Notes under the pieces: generated by a model
Database searches by the model: none
Told to the model about the DNA's origin: nothing
What the model saw: the letters and a program-made list of their open reading frames with translations, nothing else
From: Gammaproteobacteria bacterium
Lineage (GTDB): Bacteria; Pseudomonadota; Gammaproteobacteria; Pseudomonadales; Azotimanducaceae
NCBI GenBank assembly: GCA_027293665.1
Contig: JAPUFN010000078.1
Location: 1 to 6,773 of the forward strand
Length of the DNA stretch: 6,773 nt
Direction: 5' to 3'
Shown: positions 1 through 6,285 of the stretch, in pieces
Numbering within the stretch: position 1 is the first letter of the stretch
Layout of the letters: each line of letters opens with the position of its first letter
Translations under genes and position numbers: made by a program

Positions 1-213
1 GGATTGGATCTGGCACAGACACGGCACCGGGAGATGTGCCTGGAAGATGCGTCGGGCAAAGAGCACCTCGGTACACCCTTGAAGTTTCGCCACGAGCCAG
101 CGGCACTGCGCCTTGAAGCTCCCGCGCATGGTGCCCACACCACAACGATTCTCTCAAGCCTTGGTTATACGGATGACGACATTGCGCACTTGCGCGAAGA
201 CGGCGTCGTCTGA
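1..213 (+). CDS. CaiB/BaiF (family III) CoA-transferase, C-terminal fragment
   Basis: The frame is open from the first base and ends at TGA 211-213, so this is the last 70 codons of a gene that begins outside the window. The TTG at position 4 is simply an internal codon. The segment matches the C-terminal signature of family III CoA-transferases: a GTPLKF stretch (the usual 'GTPLKFS' strand), an alanine/proline-rich run with GAHT (family consensus GEHT), and then LGYTDDDIAHLREDGVV, the typical closing helix. Enzymes of this family move CoA from one acyl-CoA to a carboxylate, or act as acyl-CoA racemases, in the cytoplasm. The catalytic aspartate lies outside the window, so activity and substrate cannot be judged. 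It runs tail to tail into the CYP153-like P450 with only 4 bases between stop codons. A second, separate family member lies at 1713-2906. Confidence 0.88.
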   Translation, partial: GLDLAQTRHREMCLEDASGKEHLGTPLKFRHEPAALRLEAPAHGAHTTTILSSLGYTDDDIAHLREDGVV

Positions 214-217
214 CCCA

Positions 218-1480
218 TCAAACCTCGTGCAGACGAACTGGCAGGTGCGTGTAACCTTTCACGAATGAAGAAAGTGTGCGCTCGGGTTCACCCACCACTT
301 CGACCTTGTGAAACCGCTGCATGATTTCTTCCCAGACGATCCGCAACTGCATCTCCGCGAGCCGGTTTCCCATGCAGCGATGAATTCCAAAACCGAACGA
401 CAGATGATGGCGCGGCTGCGGCCGGTCAATGATGAACTCATCTGCACGTTCGATGACCTCGTCATCGCGGTTGCCGGAGATGTACCACATGATCACTTTG
501 TCTCCCGCCTTGATGTGCTTACCACCCAGCACGGTATCCACGAGTGCGGTTCGGCGCATGTGCGCCAGCGGCGTCTGCCAGCGAATGATTTCCGAGACCA
601 TGCTCGGAATCAGGCTCAGATCCTCGCGCAGCTTTTGATACTGGGCAGGATTCTGATTCAACGCCAGCACGCCACCGCTTATCGAATTTCGCGTAGTGTC
701 GTTGCCACCGACGATCAATAGAATCAGATTGCCCAGGAATTCCATGGGTTGCATGTGCTTTGTGTTCTCGCCATTGGCCAGCATCGATATCAGGTCGTTG
801 CCTGGTTCATCCTGGTTCACGCGCTCATTCCAAAGCCGAGTGAAGTAAGCCAGACACTCCATGAGTTCATCGCGTCGTTGTTCCACCGTGTCAATGACAC
901 CAGCACCTGGTGCTGCGGTTGCAACGTCCGACCACCGGGTGAGTTTGCGCCGCTCTTCGAACGGAAAATCAAACAGCGTCGCAAGCATTTGCGTGGTCAA
1001 TTCCACCGATACCGTATCGACCCAGTCGAACGTTTCACCACGCGGCAGCGAATCAAGGATCTTGATCACCCGATCTCTGATCGTGCTCTCCATTGCCGCG
1101 AGATTCCTGGGTGCGACGACGGGAGCCACTGTTGCTCTCTGGATGCCGTGCTTGGGTGGGTCCATGGCGATGAACATGGGCGTCTTCATCTGCTCTTCGG
1201 GTTTCATACTGATGGGTGGCCCAAGCGTGATGCCCTCGTCAGAGGAGAAAACTTCATGATTGTTGTCGACTTCGAATATGTCGTTGAATTTAGTCACCGA
1301 CCAGAACGGGCCGACATCACTCTCTGCGCAATAGTGCACCGGATCTTCCTTGCGCAGTCGCTCAAAGTACTTCCAGTGTGCCTCAGTCTTGAACAAGATC
1401 GGCTGCGCCATGTTGATTGACTCCAGTGGGATGGAGTAAGGGTCCGGAATATCCTCAGGGTTCTGGATAGCTTCGCTCAT
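218..1480 (-). CDS. CYP153-like cytochrome P450 (probable alkane/fatty-chain terminal hydroxylase)
   Basis: This is a complete soluble bacterial P450 of 420 residues, the normal size for the class, with no membrane anchor. Visible motifs are the I-helix oxygen-activation site GGNDTTRN (about 258-265), the K-helix ExxR as EIIR (297-300), and the haem loop FGFGIHRCMG (362-371) with the axial thiolate Cys369. The surrounding text, including WQTPLAHMRRTA, MWYISGNRD, HLSFGFGIHRC and GNRLAEMQLR, is the pattern I associate with CYP153. That family hydroxylates terminal methyl groups of medium-chain alkanes and related chains, using electrons from a ferredoxin and its reductase. Neither partner is encoded in this window. 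I chose the ATG at 1480 because GAGG sits 5 bases upstream; an in-frame TTG at 1495 would add five residues but lacks a visible ribosome binding site. The stop is TGA at 218-220. Family placement is from recognition; the substrate is inferred. Confidence 0.93.
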   Translation of the reverse strand: MSEAIQNPEDIPDPYSIPLESINMAQPILFKTEAHWKYFERLRKEDPVHYCAESDVGPFWSVTKFNDIFEVDNNHEVFSSDEGITLGPPISMKPEEQMKTPMFIAMDPPKHGIQRATVAPVVAPRNLAAMESTIRDRVIKILDSLPRGETFDWVDTVSVELTTQMLATLFDFPFEERRKLTRWSDVATAAPGAGVIDTVEQRRDELMECLAYFTRLWNERVNQDEPGNDLISMLANGENTKHMQPMEFLGNLILLIVGGNDTTRNSISGGVLALNQNPAQYQKLREDLSLIPSMVSEIIRWQTPLAHMRRTALVDTVLGGKHIKAGDKVIMWYISGNRDDEVIERADEFIIDRPQPRHHLSFGFGIHRCMGNRLAEMQLRIVWEEIMQRFHKVEVVGEPERTLSSFVKGYTHLPVRLHEV

Positions 1481-1573
1481 CGGTGCCTCGTTCAAACTTG
1501 AGTTGTCGGTGTGAATATCGACCGGTATAGGGCTTTCTACCTAATTTTGCCTCGCGATACCAGTTTGGGGGCA

Positions 1574-1600
1574 CGGCAGCCGCATCACCGCAGGCTGCCG
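1574..1600. repeat. GC-rich 8-bp inverted repeat (possible operator or hairpin)
   Basis: CGGCAGCC at 1574-1581 is perfectly complementary to GGCTGCCG at 1593-1600, with an 11-base loop between. No T-run follows on either strand, so it is not a standard intrinsic terminator. It lies about 94 bases upstream of the P450 ATG and 113 bases upstream of the CoA-transferase ATG, where a regulator of the divergent pair could bind. Eight-base inverted repeats can also occur by chance in GC-rich DNA. Confidence 0.4.
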
Positions 1601-1698
1601 CGAGTCGAACATTTCCAGTAGGCTAGCCCCCAGCACCCCGAGAGGCCACCACGAGCAGTCCATGCGTTTCGCGAGCGCCGGAATTCGTTTTACGCTTT

Positions 1699-1704
1699 AG
1701 GAGG
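1699..1704 (+). promoter_or_regulatory. Strong Shine-Dalgarno site for the second CoA-transferase
   Basis: AGGAGG lies 8 bases before the ATG at 1713, a near-perfect anti-16S match at normal spacing. It fixes the start of the CoA-transferase and suggests efficient translation. Confidence 0.85.
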
Positions 1705-1712
1705 GAGGATAG

Positions 1713-2906
1713 ATGCTGCTGCAAGGGATAACCGTGATTGATCTGACGCGCGTAGTTGCCGGTCCGTGCTGTACCAGGACACTCGCCGACCTCGGCGCCG
1801 ACGTGATCAAGATCGAACCTCCCGATGGCGATCTGCTGCGCCGGGGTGTTCCCAAAGCTGCCGGAGTGGCAATCGGTTTTGCCCAGCAGAACGCCGGTAA
1901 GCGCCATCTCTGTATTGATCTTACGAAACCGGCAGGACAGCGCATCGTCACCGAGCTGTGCAAAAACGCCGACATACTCGTTGAGAACTATCGTCCCGGA
2001 GTGGCCGATCGCCTGGGTCTCGGCTACGCCTCGCTCATCGAAGAGAATCCCGAAATCATCTATTGCTCGATCACGGGCTATGGCCAGACCGGTCCCGCTG
2101 CGCAACGCCGAGCGTACGCACCGGTTATTCACGCAGAGCTCGGACTCATTGCCCTCAATGCCCGCGAACGCGGGACCGAGCCTCTTCCAGAAGCTGTTTC
2201 ACACGCAGACTTTGCAGTGGGCGCCCAGGCTGCAACCGCAATTCTCGCAGCGCTGGTCCACAAACTGCGAACCGGAGAAGGTCAACAGGTCGACGTATCA
2301 ATGGCGGAAACCATGCTCGCGGTGAACGAGTGGACGGCGGTGGAGGTCAACGGCGGGATGGCGGACCTGATCAGTCCCTTTCGACCCGGCAAAGCTGCGA
2401 TGTTGAAGCTGCGCGATGGCTCCTGGATACAGGCACCGGGGAACCCGACCACCTCAATTTTTCGCGTCGCCAAGGCGTTAGGAAAATCGGCCGAGCTGGA
2501 AACCCGCGGCTGGATCGATTTCACAGACACCCAGGGGCGCGACACAGAAGTCAAACTCCTCATGCAGCAATGGGCGGCGGAGTACGATGACGTGGAGACG
2601 TTCGAAGCGGCGCTGGAGTCTGCGCGCATGCCGCTGGGCAAGGTCAAACACCTCAGCCAGATGGCACAGGAGGACTGGGCCCTGGCTCGCGGGGCGTTCA
2701 GCAAAATCGATGTGAACGGCACCGAAGTCACAATTCCACGTTCACCGATGCGCTTTTCCAGGGCAGAAACTGGTCCTGCATCCGGCAGTTATCTGCGCGG
2801 AGCCGACAATCGAGCCGCGCTGCGGGCGGTTCTTGGCTACAGCGACGAACAAATCGACGAGTTGGAAGGCAGTCAGGTGCTCTGCTGCGAGCACCCCGCA
2901 GAGTAG
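1713..2906 (+). CDS. CaiB/BaiF (family III) CoA-transferase
   Basis: This is a complete 397-residue member of the family III CoA-transferases, close to the usual length of about 380-430. The N-terminus reads ITVIDLTRVVAGP (6-18) followed by LADLGADVIKIEPP (24-37), the standard CoA-binding Rossmann-like opening. Further conserved blocks are NAGKRHLCIDL (60-70), ADILVENYRPGV (86-97) and YCSITGYGQTGP (117-128). Asp166 in HADFAVG corresponds to the catalytic aspartate that forms the acyl-anhydride intermediate in formyl-CoA transferase. RTGEGQQVDVSM (186-197) and the closing LGYSDEQIDEL are also typical. The family transfers CoA between an acyl-CoA donor and a carboxylate, or racemises 2-methylacyl-CoA; the sequence alone does not choose a substrate. 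The start is set by AGGAGG at 1699. It diverges from the P450 and converges on the EEP gene 11 bases downstream. A role in activating acids made after P450 oxidation is plausible but inferred. Confidence 0.93.
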   Translation: MLLQGITVIDLTRVVAGPCCTRTLADLGADVIKIEPPDGDLLRRGVPKAAGVAIGFAQQNAGKRHLCIDLTKPAGQRIVTELCKNADILVENYRPGVADRLGLGYASLIEENPEIIYCSITGYGQTGPAAQRRAYAPVIHAELGLIALNARERGTEPLPEAVSHADFAVGAQAATAILAALVHKLRTGEGQQVDVSMAETMLAVNEWTAVEVNGGMADLISPFRPGKAAMLKLRDGSWIQAPGNPTTSIFRVAKALGKSAELETRGWIDFTDTQGRDTEVKLLMQQWAAEYDDVETFEAALESARMPLGKVKHLSQMAQEDWALARGAFSKIDVNGTEVTIPRSPMRFSRAETGPASGSYLRGADNRAALRAVLGYSDEQIDELEGSQVLCCEHPAE

Positions 2907-2917
2907 TCAGTGGCCGT

Positions 2918-3838
2918 CTAGCTAGAGGGCATATCAAGTTCCAGCGACACCGGATAGTGATCCGAAGCCTGCTTCGCCTGGCGGCCCGAGTGAATGCGGG
3001 CACTGCCTTGACGAACGCAAGCTTGCGCTGCCGGTGACAGCAGAATGTGGTCAATTCTCATTCGTCGCCTCGGCCAGTAGGTCGACGGATTTCGACCCGT
3101 GCCCCGTAACTGGTCGGTCAGTGGATCTGTGAACGGCATCGCGAACAGGGGCGCAAGCGATTCGCTGCTTCGAATGTCATTGAAATCGCCCAGAAGCACC
3201 GTCGCCCGCTGCGGATGGCACTCGAGATAATCTTCGATAATCCGGCTGATGGCCTGGCACTCGGCGGCGCGGATCGTATCGGCAGCCAGCAGACGCCAGG
3301 GTCGATTGGTTTTCGATTTCAGGTGCGTGTTGAAGATCGCAAGCTTGCCCAGAGGACCGGCGTCGATCTCTCCCAAGAGCAGGTCCCGCTGAAACCGAAG
3401 CGGTACTGTCCGCCCCGCGGCAGCGTCCGCCGCCGTGTCGTATTCGGTCAGCGACCCGCCCGCCTCATCGGTAAGTTCAAGGTGGGCGTGGGAACTCAGA
3501 CACAACGGGTACCGGCTCAGCATCGCAAGCTGGATGCCCCGGTTGCTGTTTCCCGGCAGGAAACCCACATGCGGCAGAGGTCGCTCCAGAGCCGCATTGA
3601 GCTTCTCGAGGCTTGCCCGTGTGCTCACTTCCTGCAGGCAGAGCACATCGGCGTTCACGCGGCCGATGGTCTTCACAAGGTTGCGGAACTCGGCCGGTGA
3701 TTTCGTATAGTACGGGTCGCGACCAGCAGCCTCGACGTCGGCATCAGTATTGGTATCGGCATCAGCATTGGCATCGGCATTGGCATTGGCCGCATCGTCG
3801 AGAAATAAATTTCGCACGTTGTAAGTACAGATCCGCAA
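2918..3838 (-). CDS. Endonuclease/exonuclease/phosphatase (EEP) family hydrolase
   Basis: This is a full-length EEP (DNase I-like fold) metal-dependent phosphodiesterase of about 306 residues. It opens with RICTYNVRNLF. Active-site motifs appear in the expected order: CLQEV with metal-binding Glu70, NTHLKS with His172, LLGDFND with Asp218 and Asn220, RIDHIL with Asp263, and the catalytic SDHYPV pair Asp293-His294. All key residues are present, so it should be active; the substrate (DNA, RNA, phosphoinositide or another phosphodiester) cannot be read from the sequence. I prefer the TTG at 3838 because a purine-rich GGAGGGGGAG stretch lies just upstream and the fold begins right after it. A second TTG at 3874 would add 12 residues but has a weaker site. 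Between NVRNLF and the KSPAEF block is a repeat-encoded Asn/Asp-Ala/Thr stretch (about residues 18-33). I see no signal peptide from the chosen start. It converges on the CoA-transferase and diverges from dbpA. Confidence 0.87.
   Translation of the reverse strand: MRICTYNVRNLFLDDAANANADANADADTNTDADVEAAGRDPYYTKSPAEFRNLVKTIGRVNADVLCLQEVSTRASLEKLNAALERPLPHVGFLPGNSNRGIQLAMLSRYPLCLSSHAHLELTDEAGGSLTEYDTAADAAAGRTVPLRFQRDLLLGEIDAGPLGKLAIFNTHLKSKTNRPWRLLAADTIRAAECQAISRIIEDYLECHPQRATVLLGDFNDIRSSESLAPLFAMPFTDPLTDQLRGTGRNPSTYWPRRRMRIDHILLSPAAQACVRQGSARIHSGRQAKQASDHYPVSLELDMPSS
3740..3787. repeat. Hexanucleotide tandem repeat inside the EEP gene
   Basis: Eight consecutive six-base units of consensus RGYATY (GGCATC, GGCATT, AGCATT, GGTATC, AGTATT) run without interruption. 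On the minus strand they encode alternating Asn/Asp and Ala/Thr, giving a 16-residue acidic/polar low-complexity stretch. Unit length is a multiple of three, so gain or loss of units keeps the frame. The tract lies in a loop region directly after the conserved NVRNLF motif. Confidence 0.9.
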
Positions 3839-3910
3839 CTCTTCGCTCCCCCTCCAGGGTAGGTGCCGCAGCAACCATATCAGGTGTCGTATGCGTGTAG
3901 AGTACGCGCC
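3839..3910. promoter_or_regulatory. Short divergent spacer between EEP gene and dbpA
   Basis: These 72 bases separate the proposed TTG start of the EEP gene from the ATG of dbpA, so both promoters must fit here or overlap the coding ends. On the minus strand GGAGGGGGAG serves the EEP start. On the plus strand only a weak TAGAG (3898-3902) precedes the dbpA ATG. No clear -35/-10 pair was recognised. Confidence 0.4.
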
Positions 3911-5392
3911 ATGCAGGAACCATCGAATAGTTTCGCGCGCCTGAAGCTACCCTCTTCGCTCACGGAAAACCTCGCGAGTCTCGGATTTCGCGCAATGACA
4001 CCCGTGCAGGAACAGGCGCTGCCTGTGATTGTGCAAGGCAAAGACGTGATCGTGCGCGCTAAAACCGGCAGCGGTAAAACGGTGGCATTCGGCCTTGGTC
4101 TGCTGGCCGGTCTGGATGTACGCGTTTACCGTGTGCAGGCACTGATCGTTTGTCCCACTCGGGAACTTGCCGATCAGGTCGCGGCAGAACTGCGTCGCCT
4201 GGCCCGCCGGATCCACAATCTCAAGGTGCTGACTCTGTGCGGTGGTAATCCGCTGGGTCCTCAGATCGGTTCGCTGGAGCATGGAGCTCACATAGTGGTG
4301 GGCACACCGGGAAGGCTGCTTAAGCATCTGCGGAAGAACACGCTGCAAACCGATGCGGTGCGCACGCTGGTGCTCGATGAAGCGGATCGGATGCTGGACA
4401 TGGGCTTCGAAGAGGATCTTGCCGATATCATTAAGAAAATTCCGCAGGATCGCCAGACGATGCTGTTTTCTGCGACGTATCCGGACTCGATCGAGGCGAT
4501 GAGCGCGGGCATCCAGCGCTCACCCGTTTCTATCGACGTTACCGGTGACGAAGCTCCCAACGCAGTGGTCGAACATTTCTTCGAAGTCGCGCCCGCTCGA
4601 ACGCGGACGTCTGACGATGCCTGGTCGGAAAACTCAAAGCCCGATCGCCTGGTCGCACTCGACGCCTTCCTCAAACACTTTCGCCCTGCAACATCTCTGG
4701 TCTTCTGCAATACAAAGATCGACTGCCACGAACTGGCTGCAGCACTCACGCAGCGCGGCTTCTGCGCGCTGGCGCTACACGGTGACCTGGAGCAGCGCGA
4801 ACGCGAAGATGTGCTGATCCGTTTCGCCAATGGCAGTGTCAGCATACTGATCGCAACCGATGTTGCTGCCCGTGGCCTGGACATCAAGGATCTTGCTGCC
4901 GTATTCAACTTTGAATTACCCACGCAACGGCAGATTTACATTCATCGGATCGGCAGGACGGCACGCGCTGGCAGCACGGGTCTTGCCGTGAGCTTCTTTA
5001 ACACAAAACAAGCTCATCGATTGCCCCAGTCCGCCGAAAATTCGGCTGAACCGCCGCTGACGCTGGTGGAATTCAACGAAGCGCTGTTACGCCCGCCAAT
5101 CGCGCCAACGATGGTGTCGTTGTGCATAAACGGTGGGCGCAAAAACAAATTGCGACCCGGTGACATTCTCGGCGCCTTGACCGCCGGGGGTTCAATCCGT
5201 GCCGATGACGTTGGCAAAATCAACGTCGGCGACCACCAGGCATATGTCGCCATCAGCAATGGCAAGGCGGCGATCGCCCTCGAGCTGCTCAGTGGCCGCA
5301 TGAAAGGGCGCATTTTCAAGGTTCGCGCGCTCGACCCGGGGAGCAGCCCAGCCCCAGCTCGCAGCCGGGTAAATTCCAGCAATCGCAAATAA
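3911..5392 (+). CDS. dbpA: ATP-dependent DEAD-box RNA helicase DbpA
   Basis: This 493-residue protein has every DEAD-box motif in order. They are the Q motif with MTPVQEQALP (Gln33), Walker A AKTGSGKT (50-57), PTRELA (82-87), the GG pair (111-112), TPGR (132-135), DEAD (156-159), SAT (187-189), VFCNTK, TDVAARGLDI (motif V) and HRIGRTARAG (345-354). The C-terminus, from about residue 399, contains SLCINGGRKNKLRPGDILGA and later KGRIFKVRAL. This is the DbpA-type RNA-binding domain, which in Escherichia coli targets helix 92 of 23S rRNA, so the likely role is late 50S ribosomal subunit assembly in the cytoplasm. It is somewhat longer than E. coli DbpA (about 457 residues), with extra residues near 230-245 at the start of helicase domain 2 and a short Pro/Ser/Arg-rich tail. 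The ATG at 3911 was chosen over an in-frame GTG at 3863 because the Q-motif lead-in starts just after it. The crotonase gene follows 14 bases downstream. Confidence 0.95.
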   Translation: MQEPSNSFARLKLPSSLTENLASLGFRAMTPVQEQALPVIVQGKDVIVRAKTGSGKTVAFGLGLLAGLDVRVYRVQALIVCPTRELADQVAAELRRLARRIHNLKVLTLCGGNPLGPQIGSLEHGAHIVVGTPGRLLKHLRKNTLQTDAVRTLVLDEADRMLDMGFEEDLADIIKKIPQDRQTMLFSATYPDSIEAMSAGIQRSPVSIDVTGDEAPNAVVEHFFEVAPARTRTSDDAWSENSKPDRLVALDAFLKHFRPATSLVFCNTKIDCHELAAALTQRGFCALALHGDLEQREREDVLIRFANGSVSILIATDVAARGLDIKDLAAVFNFELPTQRQIYIHRIGRTARAGSTGLAVSFFNTKQAHRLPQSAENSAEPPLTLVEFNEALLRPPIAPTMVSLCINGGRKNKLRPGDILGALTAGGSIRADDVGKINVGDHQAYVAISNGKAAIALELLSGRMKGRIFKVRALDPGSSPAPARSRVNSSNRK

Positions 5393-5397
5393 GGAGG
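5391..5397 (+). promoter_or_regulatory. Shine-Dalgarno site overlapping the dbpA stop codon
   Basis: AAGGAGG begins within the TAA stop codon of dbpA (5390-5392) and lies 9 bases before the ATG at 5407. It supports that start and suggests that ribosomes ending dbpA could help initiate the isomerase, meaning the two genes probably share a transcript. Confidence 0.8.
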
Positions 5398-5406
5398 GCC
5401 TGAATT

Positions 5407-6234
5407 ATGGCGTACACCAGAATGCAGCTTGAGGTAAACAACCAGGTTGGCCACCTCACACTCAACCAGCCCGACGAATACAATCGCATGCCACCCGCAT
5501 TCTGGGAGGAGTTTCCCCGCGCAATTGCGGAGATGGATGCTTCCGGCGGCGTCCGTGCACTCATCGTTTCTGCAACCGGCAAACACTTCTGTGCTGGCAT
5601 GGATGTCTCGGTTTTCACCGACACGGCGCAAGTAAAACTGGATCGCGGGCGCGCAGGCGAACAGGGGCGCAGGCGCCTGGGTGCGCTGCAGGATGTGTTC
5701 ACACAGCTCGAAGACCTGCGAATGCCGGTAATCGCTGCAGTACAGGGTGGTTGTATCGGTGGCGGAGTCGACCTGGTTGCGGCCTGCGACATGCGTTACT
5801 GCACTGCTGATGCATTCTTTTGCATTCAGGAAATCAACATCGGACTTGCAGCCGATGTCGGCACGCTGCAGCGGCTGCCAAAACTCATTCCCGAAGGGAT
5901 GATGCGGGAACTGGCCTACACCGGGCGCCGGCTCTACGCCGAAGAAGCTAAGGAGATAGGTCTCGTAAACAGAGTTTATGACACCCACGAAGATATGCTC
6001 GGCGCCGTGCACGTGATCGCCGAGGAGATTGCCCGCAAATCACCACTTGCTATCACGAGCAGTAAGCACCTCATGAACTATGGTCGCGACCACACGGTCA
6101 GCGATACCCTCAACTACCAGCAGTTGTGGATGGGGGCGGTTGATCAGGGCGGCGAGATGGCCGTCTACTTCAAGGCCAAAGCAGCCGATACCAAGCCTGA
6201 GTTCAAGGATCTGCCGCCGCTCACCGGCGGCTGA
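5407..6234 (+). CDS. Delta3,5-delta2,4-dienoyl-CoA isomerase (crotonase superfamily)
   Basis: This is a complete 275-residue crotonase-fold enzyme. The first oxyanion-hole strand is ALIVSATGKHFCAGMD (51-66). The second lies in IAAVQGGCIGGGVDL (109-123). CDMRYCTADAFF (127-138) and IGLAADVGTLQRLPK (145-159) closely match eukaryotic ECH1. The three acidic residues described for rat ECH1 (Asp176, Glu196, Asp204) have equivalents at Asp122, Glu142 and Asp150 with the same spacings of 20 and 8. This separates it from ordinary enoyl-CoA hydratases, which use two glutamates. The reaction shifts 3,5-dienoyl-CoA to 2,4-dienoyl-CoA, so unsaturated acyl chains with odd-numbered double bonds can finish beta-oxidation. 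A mitochondrial or peroxisomal targeting signal is neither expected nor seen. AAGGAGG at 5391 sets the start. It follows dbpA closely and probably is cotranscribed; otherwise its context is lipid catabolism. Confidence 0.92.
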   Translation: MAYTRMQLEVNNQVGHLTLNQPDEYNRMPPAFWEEFPRAIAEMDASGGVRALIVSATGKHFCAGMDVSVFTDTAQVKLDRGRAGEQGRRRLGALQDVFTQLEDLRMPVIAAVQGGCIGGGVDLVAACDMRYCTADAFFCIQEINIGLAADVGTLQRLPKLIPEGMMRELAYTGRRLYAEEAKEIGLVNRVYDTHEDMLGAVHVIAEEIARKSPLAITSSKHLMNYGRDHTVSDTLNYQQLWMGAVDQGGEMAVYFKAKAADTKPEFKDLPPLTGG

Positions 6235-6250
6235 AGTGGATTGTTAAACT

Positions 6251-6278
6251 ATAAGTATTTTATTACTTATCAGTAAGT
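6251..6278. repeat. AT-rich overlapping inverted repeats at a convergent junction
   Basis: ATAAGTA at 6251-6257 pairs perfectly with TACTTAT at 6264-6270 across a six-base loop. The same right arm (ACTTA, 6265-6269) can pair instead with TAAGT at 6274-6278, giving two mutually exclusive small hairpins. The block 6241-6280 is only about 20% GC, much lower than the flanking genes. It lies between the stops of the isomerase and the hydrolase, where a two-way terminator is expected. However, the stems lack GC pairs and no clear T-tract follows, so terminator function is uncertain. Confidence 0.5.
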
Positions 6279-6285
6279 TGAGCCA

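Larger units (their letters stand above)
1481..1712. promoter_or_regulatory. Divergent intergenic region between P450 and CoA-transferase genes
   Basis: These 232 bases carry no supported gene and separate two divergently transcribed units, so the promoters of both should lie here. The clearest elements are the P450 ribosome binding site (GAGG on the minus strand just above the ATG at 1480), a strong AGGAGG at 1699-1704 for the downstream gene, and a GC-rich inverted repeat at 1574-1600. I could not find a convincing -35/-10 pair on either strand, so transcription starts are not assigned. Activator-dependent or alternative-sigma promoters remain possible. Confidence 0.45.

Noticed and set aside
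749..1420. A 223-codon open frame on the plus strand inside the P450 gene
   Set aside because: It is antisense to a P450 with all key motifs, and its Cys/His/Arg-rich translation resembles no protein family.
1668..1696. TTCGCG - 17 bases - TACGCT as a possible sigma70 promoter for the CoA-transferase
   Set aside because: Each hexamer matches consensus at only about three of six positions, and transcription would start inside the Shine-Dalgarno site.
1623..2132. A 169-codon minus-strand frame that extends into the P450/CoA-transferase spacer
   Set aside because: Most of it is antisense to the conserved N-terminal half of the CoA-transferase, and the translation has no recognisable motif.
2918..2925. 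CTAGCTAG palindrome at the CoA-transferase/EEP junction
   Set aside because: It is only eight bases long and is made by the EEP stop codon and its neighbouring codons; too short to support a site or terminator.
3863..3910. Upstream GTG start for dbpA adding 16 residues
   Set aside because: The extra residues do not resemble the DbpA N-terminus, they occupy the divergent promoter spacer, and the ATG at 3911 leads directly into the Q-motif region.
5014..6012. A 332-codon open frame on the minus strand spanning the end of dbpA and much of the isomerase
   Set aside because: It lies antisense to two genes with complete catalytic motifs, crosses their boundary, and its translation shows no recognisable domain. 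It is a shadow frame in GC-rich DNA.
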